From: Candidatus Woesearchaeota archaeon
Lineage (GTDB): Archaea > Nanobdellota > Nanobdellia > Woesearchaeales > SKGA01
DNA length: 32,366 bases
Assembly: GCA_016926395.1 (NCBI GenBank)
Contig: JAFGOT010000004.1
Coordinates: 1 to 32,366, forward strand
Direction: 5' to 3'
Shown: one piece after another, positions 20,401 through 27,593 of the stretch
Layout: each line of letters opens with the position of its first letter
Position numbering within the stretch: the stretch's first letter is position 1
The notes under the pieces: model-generated
Told to the model about the DNA's origin: nothing
Database searches by the model: none
What the model saw: only the letters and a program-made list of their open reading frames with translations
Made by a program: the position numbers and the translations under genes

Positions 20401-21288
20401 ATCATCAACTAAAGTTATGTTAATTGAAGTAGAACCAGTTCTTGAAAAATCAGGAGTAAAAGAAAAAGCACCAGTAGCACCAACTAAGTTTATGAAAGAT
20501 TCATTAGAATAAAAAGTCACATTATCATTTTCTTCATCAGATGCAAGAAGAGTAAAAGAACAAACAGAATTTTCAATACAATGAGAACCCATATTTAAAG
20601 TTGTCAAAACAGGAACATCATTAACAGGTCGTATATCAAAGATAACATCTTCCCCTCCCCAAGTTGAACCATCTCGAGCAAAAATAGACATTGTGTGATT
20701 ACCACAAACAGAATCATTTTGAGCAGTAAAAGATATTTGACCAGAAGTTGGATTTATAGCGAATAAAAAAGGAGTAAAATTCAAATCAATAGAATTCCAT
20801 AAAGTTATAGAATCACCATCAGGATCAGTAGCACTAGCTGTTGCTAAATAAGGATCATCTTCATACCAAACAACAGTATTTATCGGCGAAGTCAAAACAG
20901 GAGGTGAATTTACAATAGTAATAGATGAAGAATTAACAGGTCCAAACGTGGTGGAATCATCTTCTAAAAGAACATTACAAAGCCAAGAATCACCCTTTGT
21001 AGTAAATGCAGAAGTTACTGTTAGTAAAGAAGTTGGAATTGCATTAGATACAACATAAGAACCAGATATGCCCGCAGGAACTCCATTCTTATACCAAGAA
21101 ACATTAGCAGTAATAGTTCCAGTGCCCAGCGCAGTGAGGTCACAACTAAATGAAGATAAAGTTGTAACGTTTGTTGCAGGATTTACGCTAGGCCCGGAAC
21201 TAAAAGAAGGATTAGCAAGAGCAAAAGGAACTAAAACTAATAAGATTATAACAATAGAAAAACCAAATAAATTTCGACAACTCACCAC
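17491..21288 (-). CDS. Giant secreted cell-surface protein with tandem cadherin/Ig-like domains and C-terminal TM anchor
   Basis: Signal peptide (LFGFSIVIILLVLVPFALA), repeated cadherin-type modules (DPDGDSIT..., VNDVPVL, F.I...TG.I), C-terminal TM (FPVLFVAIMILFVGALIVGVLSS) then KLKKI. Confidence 0.85.
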   Translation of the reverse strand: MVSCRNLFGFSIVIILLVLVPFALANPSFSSGPSVNPATNVTTLSSFSCDLTALGTGTITANVSWYKNGVPAGISGSYVVSNAIPTSLLTVTSAFTTKGDSWLCNVLLEDDSTTFGPVNSSSITIVNSPPVLTSPINTVVWYEDDPYLATASATDPDGDSITLWNSIDLNFTPFLFAINPTSGQISFTAQNDSVCGNHTMSIFARDGSTWGGEDVIFDIRPVNDVPVLTTLNMGSHCIENSVCSFTLLASDEENDNVTFYSNESFINLVGATGAFSFTPDFSRTGSTSINITLVDDRGANASYIFTLDVDAINHDPVINYQELSPSTLAQNSPSAIQYTINATDVDVNDTINFTISPDCDLPNPWLGTRVANGSGSTNASFIITKNPVITDNNSFVACRNITVTVFDVDEFGTPKQNIYLDVFMNITNENDYPYIHQYANFTDNGNLFDMHSISTATSLMFYFRVNGSDPDDLTYEGENFYYSIYGGNSSLFTIDSSSGNITSLAPLNTSHIGNLSFFVNITDDEGLSYTETMNITVINNSAPILDTFDNTPCVEDFPCVKTISIYDLDSNLENYSFFSVDIDRPRLNESGSIVHDLRIDYNLSTEDILSKFINFNSFDSSRTNYSINFTPTNNDTGYYVFHLTFVDSFGSVLEDDISFHVFNLNDVPLFDDDADHSTIENLTFPNVVDGVPFEKDIYIYDEDLQYSIDSLNLSFNISSSNFSISDFQLVNLSEDVFRLTFLPNSSHLGNHQINFTVTDLWGGESNFSINFTVVSPGLPPVIDQVRPWSLGGVLQNTLTNPPLSEDINVAEGNTVTFKVTAHDDTPGDIMSVYWYKDGVLVDTYTYGPLETSDIFFDYFDDGIVNVTVEVIDLNFNKDVHTWDVHVSNTNRPPTFVYGLSNLAISNNRSISGPTQYYDFFGLFDFTKMTFFDPDEDYNSNGKLDLFEDSYLTFAPNNGSDCLALANFEFTNENLVIVPTQIGTCYVNFTATDPYGAVAVSNEIRIDILDTQSDYNQQTSGESNTITQTKTITVPFTEEVNVPEEFNLIIPGVTVVYENGTVIIPIRLRNDWDADLKNIQLSANSSYPFQNFIFSQDFFTIIPKGMALDINLTMTNYRADAPFEVNISAYIGSEDFTDTSVVFVNALERGHEDSESLRSRIGFARDLLSDNPECEELNELLNEAEKKIGGNNQEGLDILNAVINSCKYLVNEAKTHESTTPQSFLGKLGFSSNSSFNFPVLFVAIMILFVGALIVGVLSSFKLKKI

Positions 21289-21500
21289 AATAATACCTGC
21301 AACAATATTATACTATAATAACAAGAGATTTCATTTATAAATGTTTTGACCTAAAAAGGCGTTAAACAGCCAAAAAAAGCACAATTAGATAAAAAAGCGT
21401 TTATAAATAAAGTTTATATATGTTAAGGAATTCCTAAACGAGACAGAGAATATTAATCATAGCCATCAATATTAATAAAAAACCAAAAAAGGTGAAAATC

Positions 21501-22202
21501 ATGGATTACAGTACAACAGAAATACTAATTGGAAAAGAAAAACAAGAAATGCTAAAAACAAAAACAGTCTCAATCATAGGTTTAAGTGGAATAGGTGTTA
21601 CAGCCGCCCAAATATTAGTACGAAATGGTGTAAACTTAAGAATAGTTGACAAAGAAAGAGTTTACGAAAAAGAAGCACCAAGATACACAACATACATTGA
21701 AGATGATATAAACAAGTTTAAAGCAAAACAAGCAAAAAAAAGACTTGAAGAAATAAATAGCGAAGTTAAAGTTAAATCATTTCATGAAGAATTAACAAAA
21801 GATAATGTTTTTTTACTTGATGCAGATGTAATAATCGATGCAAGTAACAATTTTAAAACATCAAAAATAGTAAATAATTTTGCACTTTCAAAAGACATCC
21901 CGCTAATCTTTGCAAACCATGTTGGAAGAAAAGGTCACGTTCTAGTTGTAGATAGAAAACAAAACAAAAAAGGAGCGTGCGTTGAATGTTTAGAAGAAGA
22001 ATTAAACATTGGATCCATCAAAGAAGATGGCGCTTATGGTCCAACAGCAATGATGGTTGCAGCACTAGCAGCAAATGCAGCAATAAAAAATCTAATTGGA
22101 ATAGAAAATGTTGAACAATTATTAGTTATTGACGCCTTAAAAACAGAAGTTAGACATAAAAACGTTGAGAAAAAACGAACGTGTAAAGCAGGAAAGAACT
22201 AA
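21501..22202 (+). CDS. ThiF/MoeB/HesA E1-like adenylyltransferase
   Basis: VSIIGLSGIGVTAAQILVRNGV, RIVDKERV, DADVIIDASNNFKTSKIVN, CVECL, GAYGPTAMMVAALAANAAIKNL. GGTG upstream of ATG. Confidence 0.85.
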   Translation: MDYSTTEILIGKEKQEMLKTKTVSIIGLSGIGVTAAQILVRNGVNLRIVDKERVYEKEAPRYTTYIEDDINKFKAKQAKKRLEEINSEVKVKSFHEELTKDNVFLLDADVIIDASNNFKTSKIVNNFALSKDIPLIFANHVGRKGHVLVVDRKQNKKGACVECLEEELNIGSIKEDGAYGPTAMMVAALAANAAIKNLIGIENVEQLLVIDALKTEVRHKNVEKKRTCKAGKN

Positions 22203-22213
22203 GGATAAATACA

Positions 22214-23251
22214 GTGACAAGTAGAGAAGAAATTATTAAAAAAATTAGAGACCAACTTAACGATAGCGCCAGACCTTTATTTCTATTTGATGATGATCCT
22301 GACGGATTAGCAGCATTCTTATTGCTTTACAAAATGGTAAGAGCAGGAAAAGGTTCTGCATTAAAAGGATCTAATCTTAACGAAGAGTACGCAGAAAAGG
22401 TGAATGAATATTCACCTGATTTAGTTGTGATACTTGATAAACCAATAGTGGAACAAGATTTTTTTGACAAAGTAAAATCTAAATGTATTTGGATAGATCA
22501 CCACGAATTACAGACTCCGAAAGGAGTAACGTACTTTAATCCAAGAAAATATGATTCTGAAAAAAATATTCCAACAAGCCAATTATGTTATGAGATAACA
22601 CAGGAAGACGAATGGATTGCAGCAGTTGGGATAGTGGCTGATTGGTGTATACCACCTCAAGATATAATAAAAAAAACAAGAGAAAAATTTGGAAATGTGA
22701 TTTCTGAAAAAATAGAAAACGCACCAGATGCATTATACAACAGCGACATAGGAAAAATTGCAAGAGTGTTCTCGTTTAATCTAAAAGGTAAAGCAAAAGA
22801 CGTATATGCAAGTATGAAAATACTAAGTAGAATAAAAAGTCCACAAGAACTCCTTAATGAAGAACATGCACAAGCAAAGCTAGTGATGAAACAATACAAA
22901 AATCATCAAAAAGAATATGAAAAAGTTTTAAGTCAAATCGAAGTTAATAAAGAAGACAGCATTTTATTATTCAAATATACAGATAGTTCAAACTCATACA
23001 CAGTCGATTTATCAAATGAATTATTATATCGATACCCTGAAAAATATATAATAATAGCAAGATACCACAATAACTCTTATCGATGTTCTCTAAGAAGCAA
23101 CAAATATCCAGTAGAACCAATCCTTCAAGATGTTTTGAAAACAACAGGAGGAACAGGAGGAGGACATTTGCACGCATGTGGAGCAATAATCCCTGAAGAA
23201 CAGTTTGATAATTTTGTGGAATTAATTAGAGATAAGACAAAAGCTTTTTAA
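22214..23251 (+). CDS. DHH-family phosphoesterase (RecJ-like)
   Basis: FDDDPDGLAAFLLL, IWIDHHE, VGIVADWC, C-terminal TGGTGGGHLHACGAII (DHHA1). Confidence 0.88.
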   Translation: MTSREEIIKKIRDQLNDSARPLFLFDDDPDGLAAFLLLYKMVRAGKGSALKGSNLNEEYAEKVNEYSPDLVVILDKPIVEQDFFDKVKSKCIWIDHHELQTPKGVTYFNPRKYDSEKNIPTSQLCYEITQEDEWIAAVGIVADWCIPPQDIIKKTREKFGNVISEKIENAPDALYNSDIGKIARVFSFNLKGKAKDVYASMKILSRIKSPQELLNEEHAQAKLVMKQYKNHQKEYEKVLSQIEVNKEDSILLFKYTDSSNSYTVDLSNELLYRYPEKYIIIARYHNNSYRCSLRSNKYPVEPILQDVLKTTGGTGGGHLHACGAIIPEEQFDNFVELIRDKTKAF

Positions 23252-23305
23252 GTAAAAAATAAGTTCAAAAAGTAATTCTAAGCAAAGAATTCTAATTGAA
23301 AATTT

Positions 23306-23378
23306 GCCTCCTTGGCTTAGTGGCTATAGCACGGCATTGGTAATGCCGAGATCCCGGGTTCAACTCCCGGAGGAGGCT
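23306..23378 (+). tRNA. tRNA-Thr(GGT)
   Basis: Acceptor GCCTCCT/AGGAGGC, ASL CGGCA-TTGGTAA-TGCCG, T-arm CCGGG-TTCAACT-CCCGG, discriminator T. Confidence 0.95.
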
Positions 23379-23456
23379 TTTATTTCTAAAATCCCTTTTA
23401 AAAAGGAAAACGCTTTTAAAAGAAATAATGTTCTCTGATTCTAAGCAATTGATTTT

Positions 23457-23529
23457 GCCTCCGTGGCTTAGTGGCTATAGCGGCTGCCTAGTAAGCAGCA
23501 GGTCCCGAGTTCAAATCTCGGCGGAGGCT
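23457..23529 (+). tRNA. tRNA-Thr(AGT), A34 anticodon
   Basis: Acceptor GCCTCCG/CGGAGGC, ASL GCTGC-CTAGTAA-GCAGC (anticodon 23490-23492), T-arm CCGAG-TTCAAAT-CTCGG, discriminator T. Confidence 0.93.
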
Positions 23530-23539
23530 TATTTCTTAT
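23516..23539 (+). repeat. att-like direct repeat, copy 1 (3' end of tRNA-Thr(AGT) plus flank)
   Basis: Shares an exact 18-nt core CGGAGGCTTATTTCTTAT with 25092-25109. Confidence 0.8.
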
Positions 23540-23571
23540 TTATATAAAGCTCTCAATCTAAAAAATTAGAA

Positions 23572-23985
23572 TTACTTTGAAGGTCTTAATTTTATAAATA
23601 ACCAATTTAATGGAAAATATACTATTAGAACAACTACCAAAGACAATGGCCAGAAAATAATTTTTGAAAGAAGTGAATTATATATGATCATAAATGTTGA
23701 TAACACTACAACAACCAAACTAATAAAAAAATTATCATAAAAATTTTGTTTGTCTTTTAAGTCATCCGAAAAGGAAACATAGATATTATATGATACAAAT
23801 AGTAGAAAAATTAACGTAAAAGTTAAAACTAAAATTCCTTGCGAATTGGTGTCCGTGAAAAGTTCAGTAGAACCATAGACCATTGAAATAAATTTTCCAA
23901 AAAAGAAAGAAACTAGCAAAGAAGCTATCAATGCCGAATTAAAATTTTTAGATTTTCTCCAATGTTTTGTTATTACTTTAAACAT
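23572..23985 (-). CDS. Small four-TM membrane protein
   Basis: Four hydrophobic segments (ALIASLLVSFFFGKFI, ILVLTFTLIFLLFVSYNIY, FFISLVVVVLSTFMIIYN, IIFWPLSLVVVLIVYFPLNWLFI); ATG 1 nt after the upstream stop (TAAAATG). Confidence 0.75.
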   Translation of the reverse strand: MFKVITKHWRKSKNFNSALIASLLVSFFFGKFISMVYGSTELFTDTNSQGILVLTFTLIFLLFVSYNIYVSFSDDLKDKQNFYDNFFISLVVVVLSTFMIIYNSLLSKIIFWPLSLVVVLIVYFPLNWLFIKLRPSK

Positions 23986-23986
23986 T

Positions 23987-24724
23987 TTATTTTATTGCTT
24001 GTTTTGCTTCTTTGACTTCATCTTCAAAAGTTTTAATTGTATTATCCATTTCATCCATTCGATAATACAGTGTATGTATATTGACTTTCATTTTTTCTTT
24101 TTCACTAGACAATCTGTAAGCTACACTTTTCAAATATCTCATTTTGCCCAACTTTTCTGTAGCTTCTTTTAGTTGACTTTTGAATCGTTTTACTAAATCC
24201 TTTGCTTCTAGAAGATTTCTTGGCCAGTAGGATAACTCTCTCTTAACTTCTGACTCTGCTTTGTTATATTTCTTTTTTGTTTCTTTGATTCCACTTTCTA
24301 TTTCAGTTATTTTGTCTAGAATTTTTTTGAAACTAGATTTTGATGTATATTCAGGATATTTATCTAGATATTCTTGCATTGCATTTATTCTAAAATCATC
24401 AACCTCAGAATCTTTTATTTTTGGTTTTATTGTAACATTTGTATTCTTCTTTCCCTTCTGAGATGTTTTTAGCATTTCTTTTTCGAAATTAGTTTCTTTA
24501 ACTAGTAAATTATTCAGACTCACATATAATTCTGATTTCTCTTCTTCATCAGCCTTTAAATCATTTTTATATTTATGAATCAAAGCCATATTATCCTTAA
24601 GTTTGTGATTCATACCATAAAGCCACTTAACTTTTGACTTAACTTCCTCATGAGTACGATTTAAAGCTTGTTGATACTCTTCTTTGATTGCAATTGCGTC
24701 CTTTTTTCCTGTTATGTCTACCAT
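23987..24724 (-). CDS. LemA-like coiled-coil protein (soluble, no N-terminal TM)
   Basis: INAMQEYLDKYPEYTSKSSFKKILDKITEIESGIKETKKKYNKAESEVKRELSYWPRNLLEA matches the LemA order YPxL..F..L..ElxxtExxIxxxRxxYNxxVxxYNxxxxxfPxxl. Start set to MVDITG. Confidence 0.6.
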   Translation of the reverse strand: MVDITGKKDAIAIKEEYQQALNRTHEEVKSKVKWLYGMNHKLKDNMALIHKYKNDLKADEEEKSELYVSLNNLLVKETNFEKEMLKTSQKGKKNTNVTIKPKIKDSEVDDFRINAMQEYLDKYPEYTSKSSFKKILDKITEIESGIKETKKKYNKAESEVKRELSYWPRNLLEAKDLVKRFKSQLKEATEKLGKMRYLKSVAYRLSSEKEKMKVNIHTLYYRMDEMDNTIKTFEDEVKEAKQAIK

Positions 24725-24725
24725 T

Positions 24726-24893
24726 TTATTTGAAATACTCCTCCTTCTTGAGATTTTTTGGTTTAACTTCAACTTCGAAATGTTTGATTATTTTTTTAAT
24801 TGCTTCTTGTTTTGTTTTTAGCCCATTCACTAATTTGTATATCTCTACTGCTTTGTCTTCCTCAGGGCTTAAGTCTAATTGTATTTTTACCAT
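24726..24893 (-). CDS. 55-aa ribbon-helix-helix / DUF2683-like protein (absent from the supplied ORF track)
   Basis: MVKIQLDLSPEEDKAVEIYKLVNGLKTKQEAIKKIIKHFEVEVKPKNLKKEEYFK; stop 1 nt before the LemA-like ATG; TATA-like catttatatatttc on the minus strand upstream. Confidence 0.7.
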   Translation of the reverse strand: MVKIQLDLSPEEDKAVEIYKLVNGLKTKQEAIKKIIKHFEVEVKPKNLKKEEYFK

Positions 24894-25085
24894 TTGTATC
24901 TTCTTGATATACGAGAATATACTGAAATATATAAATGTTTCTATGATTTTAGCTCTTTTCAGCTATTAAATTTAAGAACTCAAACGCCTTTTATTCTCTT
25001 AGGGAACTCGTTAGAATTAGCGTTTTACACTGGGGGCTTTATACTTCCTGAGAGCTTCAAGAGAAGGGAAACGGAGAGTCTTTAT

Positions 25086-25109
25086 TTTCGCCGGAGGCTT
25101 ATTTCTTAT
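25086..25109 (+). repeat. att-like direct repeat, copy 2 (tRNA 3'-end remnant)
   Basis: TTTCGCCGGAGGCTTATTTCTTAT; no intact tRNA precedes it. Confidence 0.75.
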
Positions 25110-25115
25110 GAATAA

Positions 25116-26342
25116 TTATTCATCACGTAGAGTGTCTGCAGGTTTGTGTTTTGCTGCTTGAACTGCAGGAAGAGTTCCAGCTCCAGCACCAAGTACAAAT
25201 GAGAAAGCTAATGCTCCTAAAAATAATCCCCATGAAAAATGAGCAACCAAAAATGTTTTTCCAAGAGCTTGAGTACTAATTATTTCTACAAGCTTTGCAA
25301 AACCAACTCCTAAAAATATTCCTATCAAACCACCCACCAAACCAAGAAGACCAGATTCGATTAAGAATAAATAAAGAATATCACTATTTTTAGCACCAAC
25401 TGCTTTCATAATACCAATTTCTTTATTACGTTCCATAACTGAAGTAAACATGGTGTTCATAACTCCAATCCCGCCAACAAATAAACTAATAAGAGCAATA
25501 CCAATAAGGACGCCCTGAACAATATTTAAAATTGTGTCGAGTGTAGAAAGCAAATCTTCAGGAGTTTGAACATTAAAACCAACATCATCAACATTCACGC
25601 CTTGATGACGAGCAAGAGATCTAGTTACAACATCAGCCAAATCGTTTAAAGTTTCCTCATCACCTTGAACAACAATAAAATCAATTCGGTCCTCAATACC
25701 CGTAACTTTTCTAAATGAATCCATAGGAATGATAATCATGGAGTCATCTTGCGAACTACCAATTGGTTCAAAAACACCAGCCAAATAAAACTTTTGATCG
25801 TTAATAAAAAATTTATTATTTAACTGAATATTTTTCCCAGCATAAAGTCCACGTTCATTATGATAAAAACCTGTAACAGCGGCAAAAGTATCACCAGGTT
25901 CTAAGTTTCTACCTTTAGCTATGTCCGTAGCAAAAATATCAATAATCAAATTTAATCTTTCGGGTTCAGTTGGTATGCCCACAACTGAATAATATCTGAC
26001 TGAATCTTGAAATTCAATTCGAGCACTTGACATGACATAACCAGATACAGCTTGAACACCTGAAATTCCTTCCAGAAAATCCAAATCAGATTCAACTAAA
26101 GGAACATAACCAGTATTAGCGCCAGGAGGACCAAATTGTGTTTTAGGAGTAATCATTAATTTATCACTACCCATTCTTTCAAAAGTATCATAAACAGCAG
26201 AACGCATTCCTTGGCCTAAACTAATTAAAGAAACAACAGCAGCAATACCAATAAATATTCCAATCATAGTTAACCAACTACGAAGACGTCTCCTCGTTAA
26301 AGAACGAAGTGCAATTTGGAAATATTCTTTGATTAAAGTCAT
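25116..26342 (-). CDS. MacB/FtsX-type ABC transporter permease
   Basis: SLTRRRLRSWLTMIGIFIGIAAVVSLISLGQGM, GGIGVMNTMFTSVMERNKEIGIMKAVGAKNSDI. Start MTLIKEYF, ATGA overlap with upstream permease. Confidence 0.92.
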   Translation of the reverse strand: MTLIKEYFQIALRSLTRRRLRSWLTMIGIFIGIAAVVSLISLGQGMRSAVYDTFERMGSDKLMITPKTQFGPPGANTGYVPLVESDLDFLEGISGVQAVSGYVMSSARIEFQDSVRYYSVVGIPTEPERLNLIIDIFATDIAKGRNLEPGDTFAAVTGFYHNERGLYAGKNIQLNNKFFINDQKFYLAGVFEPIGSSQDDSMIIIPMDSFRKVTGIEDRIDFIVVQGDEETLNDLADVVTRSLARHQGVNVDDVGFNVQTPEDLLSTLDTILNIVQGVLIGIALISLFVGGIGVMNTMFTSVMERNKEIGIMKAVGAKNSDILYLFLIESGLLGLVGGLIGIFLGVGFAKLVEIISTQALGKTFLVAHFSWGLFLGALAFSFVLGAGAGTLPAVQAAKHKPADTLRDE

Positions 26343-27547
26343 TTTCTTAAACTCTCCACAGGATCCATTCTTGAAGCTTGCATTGCAGGTAGAGTACCAG
26401 CAAGCGACCCAATAACAAATGAAAATAGCAAAGCACCAACTAAAAGCCACCAAGGAAGAGCTGCTTTTAATATAGCAATATCATAAGCTGCTTTCACACC
26501 AATCTCGACACCTTTACTAATCATGATTCCTAACACTAAACCAATAAACCCGCCAAGCAAACCTAGCATTCCAGATTCTATTAAAAATATTCCAAGAACC
26601 TGTTCGTTAGTAGCACCAATGGATTTCATAATACCAATTTCTTTTCGTCTCTCAAGAACGGCAGTGTACATCGTGTTAAGAATACCAATCGCTCCAACAA
26701 CTAAAGAAATCGCAGCAATACCAACAAGCAAAATTTGAACAATAGTTAGTATCTCTTTAAACGAATCAATAGTTTCTTGAGGAGAAGAAACAACAAAATC
26801 TTCTTCACCTACTTTTTGACCTCTATCACGACGAAGTGTTCGTTCAACGGAATCTTTTAGTTGAACCATATCTGCATCTGCTTCTGCGGCTACAACTAAT
26901 AAACTATAATCACCATTTAAATCAAATAACTCATCCATTGCAACTTCAGACATTAGAATAGAATCATCAATCATAAAATTTCCTTTCTTTTTTAAGATTC
27001 CTACAACTTCAAATTCTTTTCCACCAATAGTTACTTTTGAACCAACTTCTGGTTTCAATCCATCAATTTCAACTTTAGAACCAATAGTAATTTTTCCCTT
27101 ATCAGTTCCTGAAATAAGATAACCTTCTTCAAGATCAAAATCCATTATATCTCTAATTACGGCAACCCCTTCTTTTGAAGGAATAGATGCCAAAAATAAT
27201 GCCTCAGAGTTTCCGCGATACTCGACTAAAGCAGGCATCAATTGTCTTCCAAAAACAGTTTTTACACCATTAATACGTTTTAGAAGAGAAATGTCGTGAT
27301 CTGTTACCTTACCAACAGAAGTAGCACCAGGAGGACCAAAACTGTTTCCTGCACCTTGAATAGAAAGTACATCAACACCTAAAGAAGCAAATTGTTCAGT
27401 TACAGCTCCTTCAAGTCCCTGACCTAAACTAATAAGAGCAACGATAGCTGCAATTCCTGCAAAGATACCAATAAGAGTTAACCAACTACGTACACGACGA
27501 TGGGTCAAATTACCAATGGCAATCTTAAACATATCTTTTAGGTTCAC
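26339..27547 (-). CDS. MacB/FtsX-type ABC transporter permease
   Basis: NLTHRRVRSWLTLIGIFAGIAAIVALISLGQGLE, VGAIGILNTMYTAVLERRKEIGIMKSIGATNEQV. Confidence 0.92.
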   Translation of the reverse strand: MNLKDMFKIAIGNLTHRRVRSWLTLIGIFAGIAAIVALISLGQGLEGAVTEQFASLGVDVLSIQGAGNSFGPPGATSVGKVTDHDISLLKRINGVKTVFGRQLMPALVEYRGNSEALFLASIPSKEGVAVIRDIMDFDLEEGYLISGTDKGKITIGSKVEIDGLKPEVGSKVTIGGKEFEVVGILKKKGNFMIDDSILMSEVAMDELFDLNGDYSLLVVAAEADADMVQLKDSVERTLRRDRGQKVGEEDFVVSSPQETIDSFKEILTIVQILLVGIAAISLVVGAIGILNTMYTAVLERRKEIGIMKSIGATNEQVLGIFLIESGMLGLLGGFIGLVLGIMISKGVEIGVKAAYDIAILKAALPWWLLVGALLFSFVIGSLAGTLPAMQASRMDPVESLRK

Positions 27548-27593
27548 AAATAACAGCCTCGAATTTTAATATAAAAAATAAAATAAAAAACAC

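Larger units (their letters stand above)
23516..25109. mobile_element. Putative tRNA-Thr-targeted integrated cassette (three genes, no integrase visible)
   Basis: 24-nt repeats (22/24 identical) overlapping the tRNA 3' end: tctcggcggaggcttatttcttat (23516-23539) and tttcgccggaggcttatttcttat (25086-25109); three tightly coupled minus-strand genes between. Confidence 0.6.

Noticed and set aside
23457-23529. Reading this tRNA as Leu(TAG) or another isotype by shifting the anticodon stem
   Set aside because: Counting from the acceptor and D-arm fixes a perfect GCTGC/GCAGC stem with a 7-nt loop CTAGTAA, so the anticodon is AGT; the body and U73 match the other tRNA-Thr genes.
24261-25115. Plus-strand ORFs across the cassette (24261-24461, 24688-24969, 24879-25115)
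   Set aside because: Phe/Ile/Ser-rich, antisense to the LemA-like and RHH-like genes; no family features.
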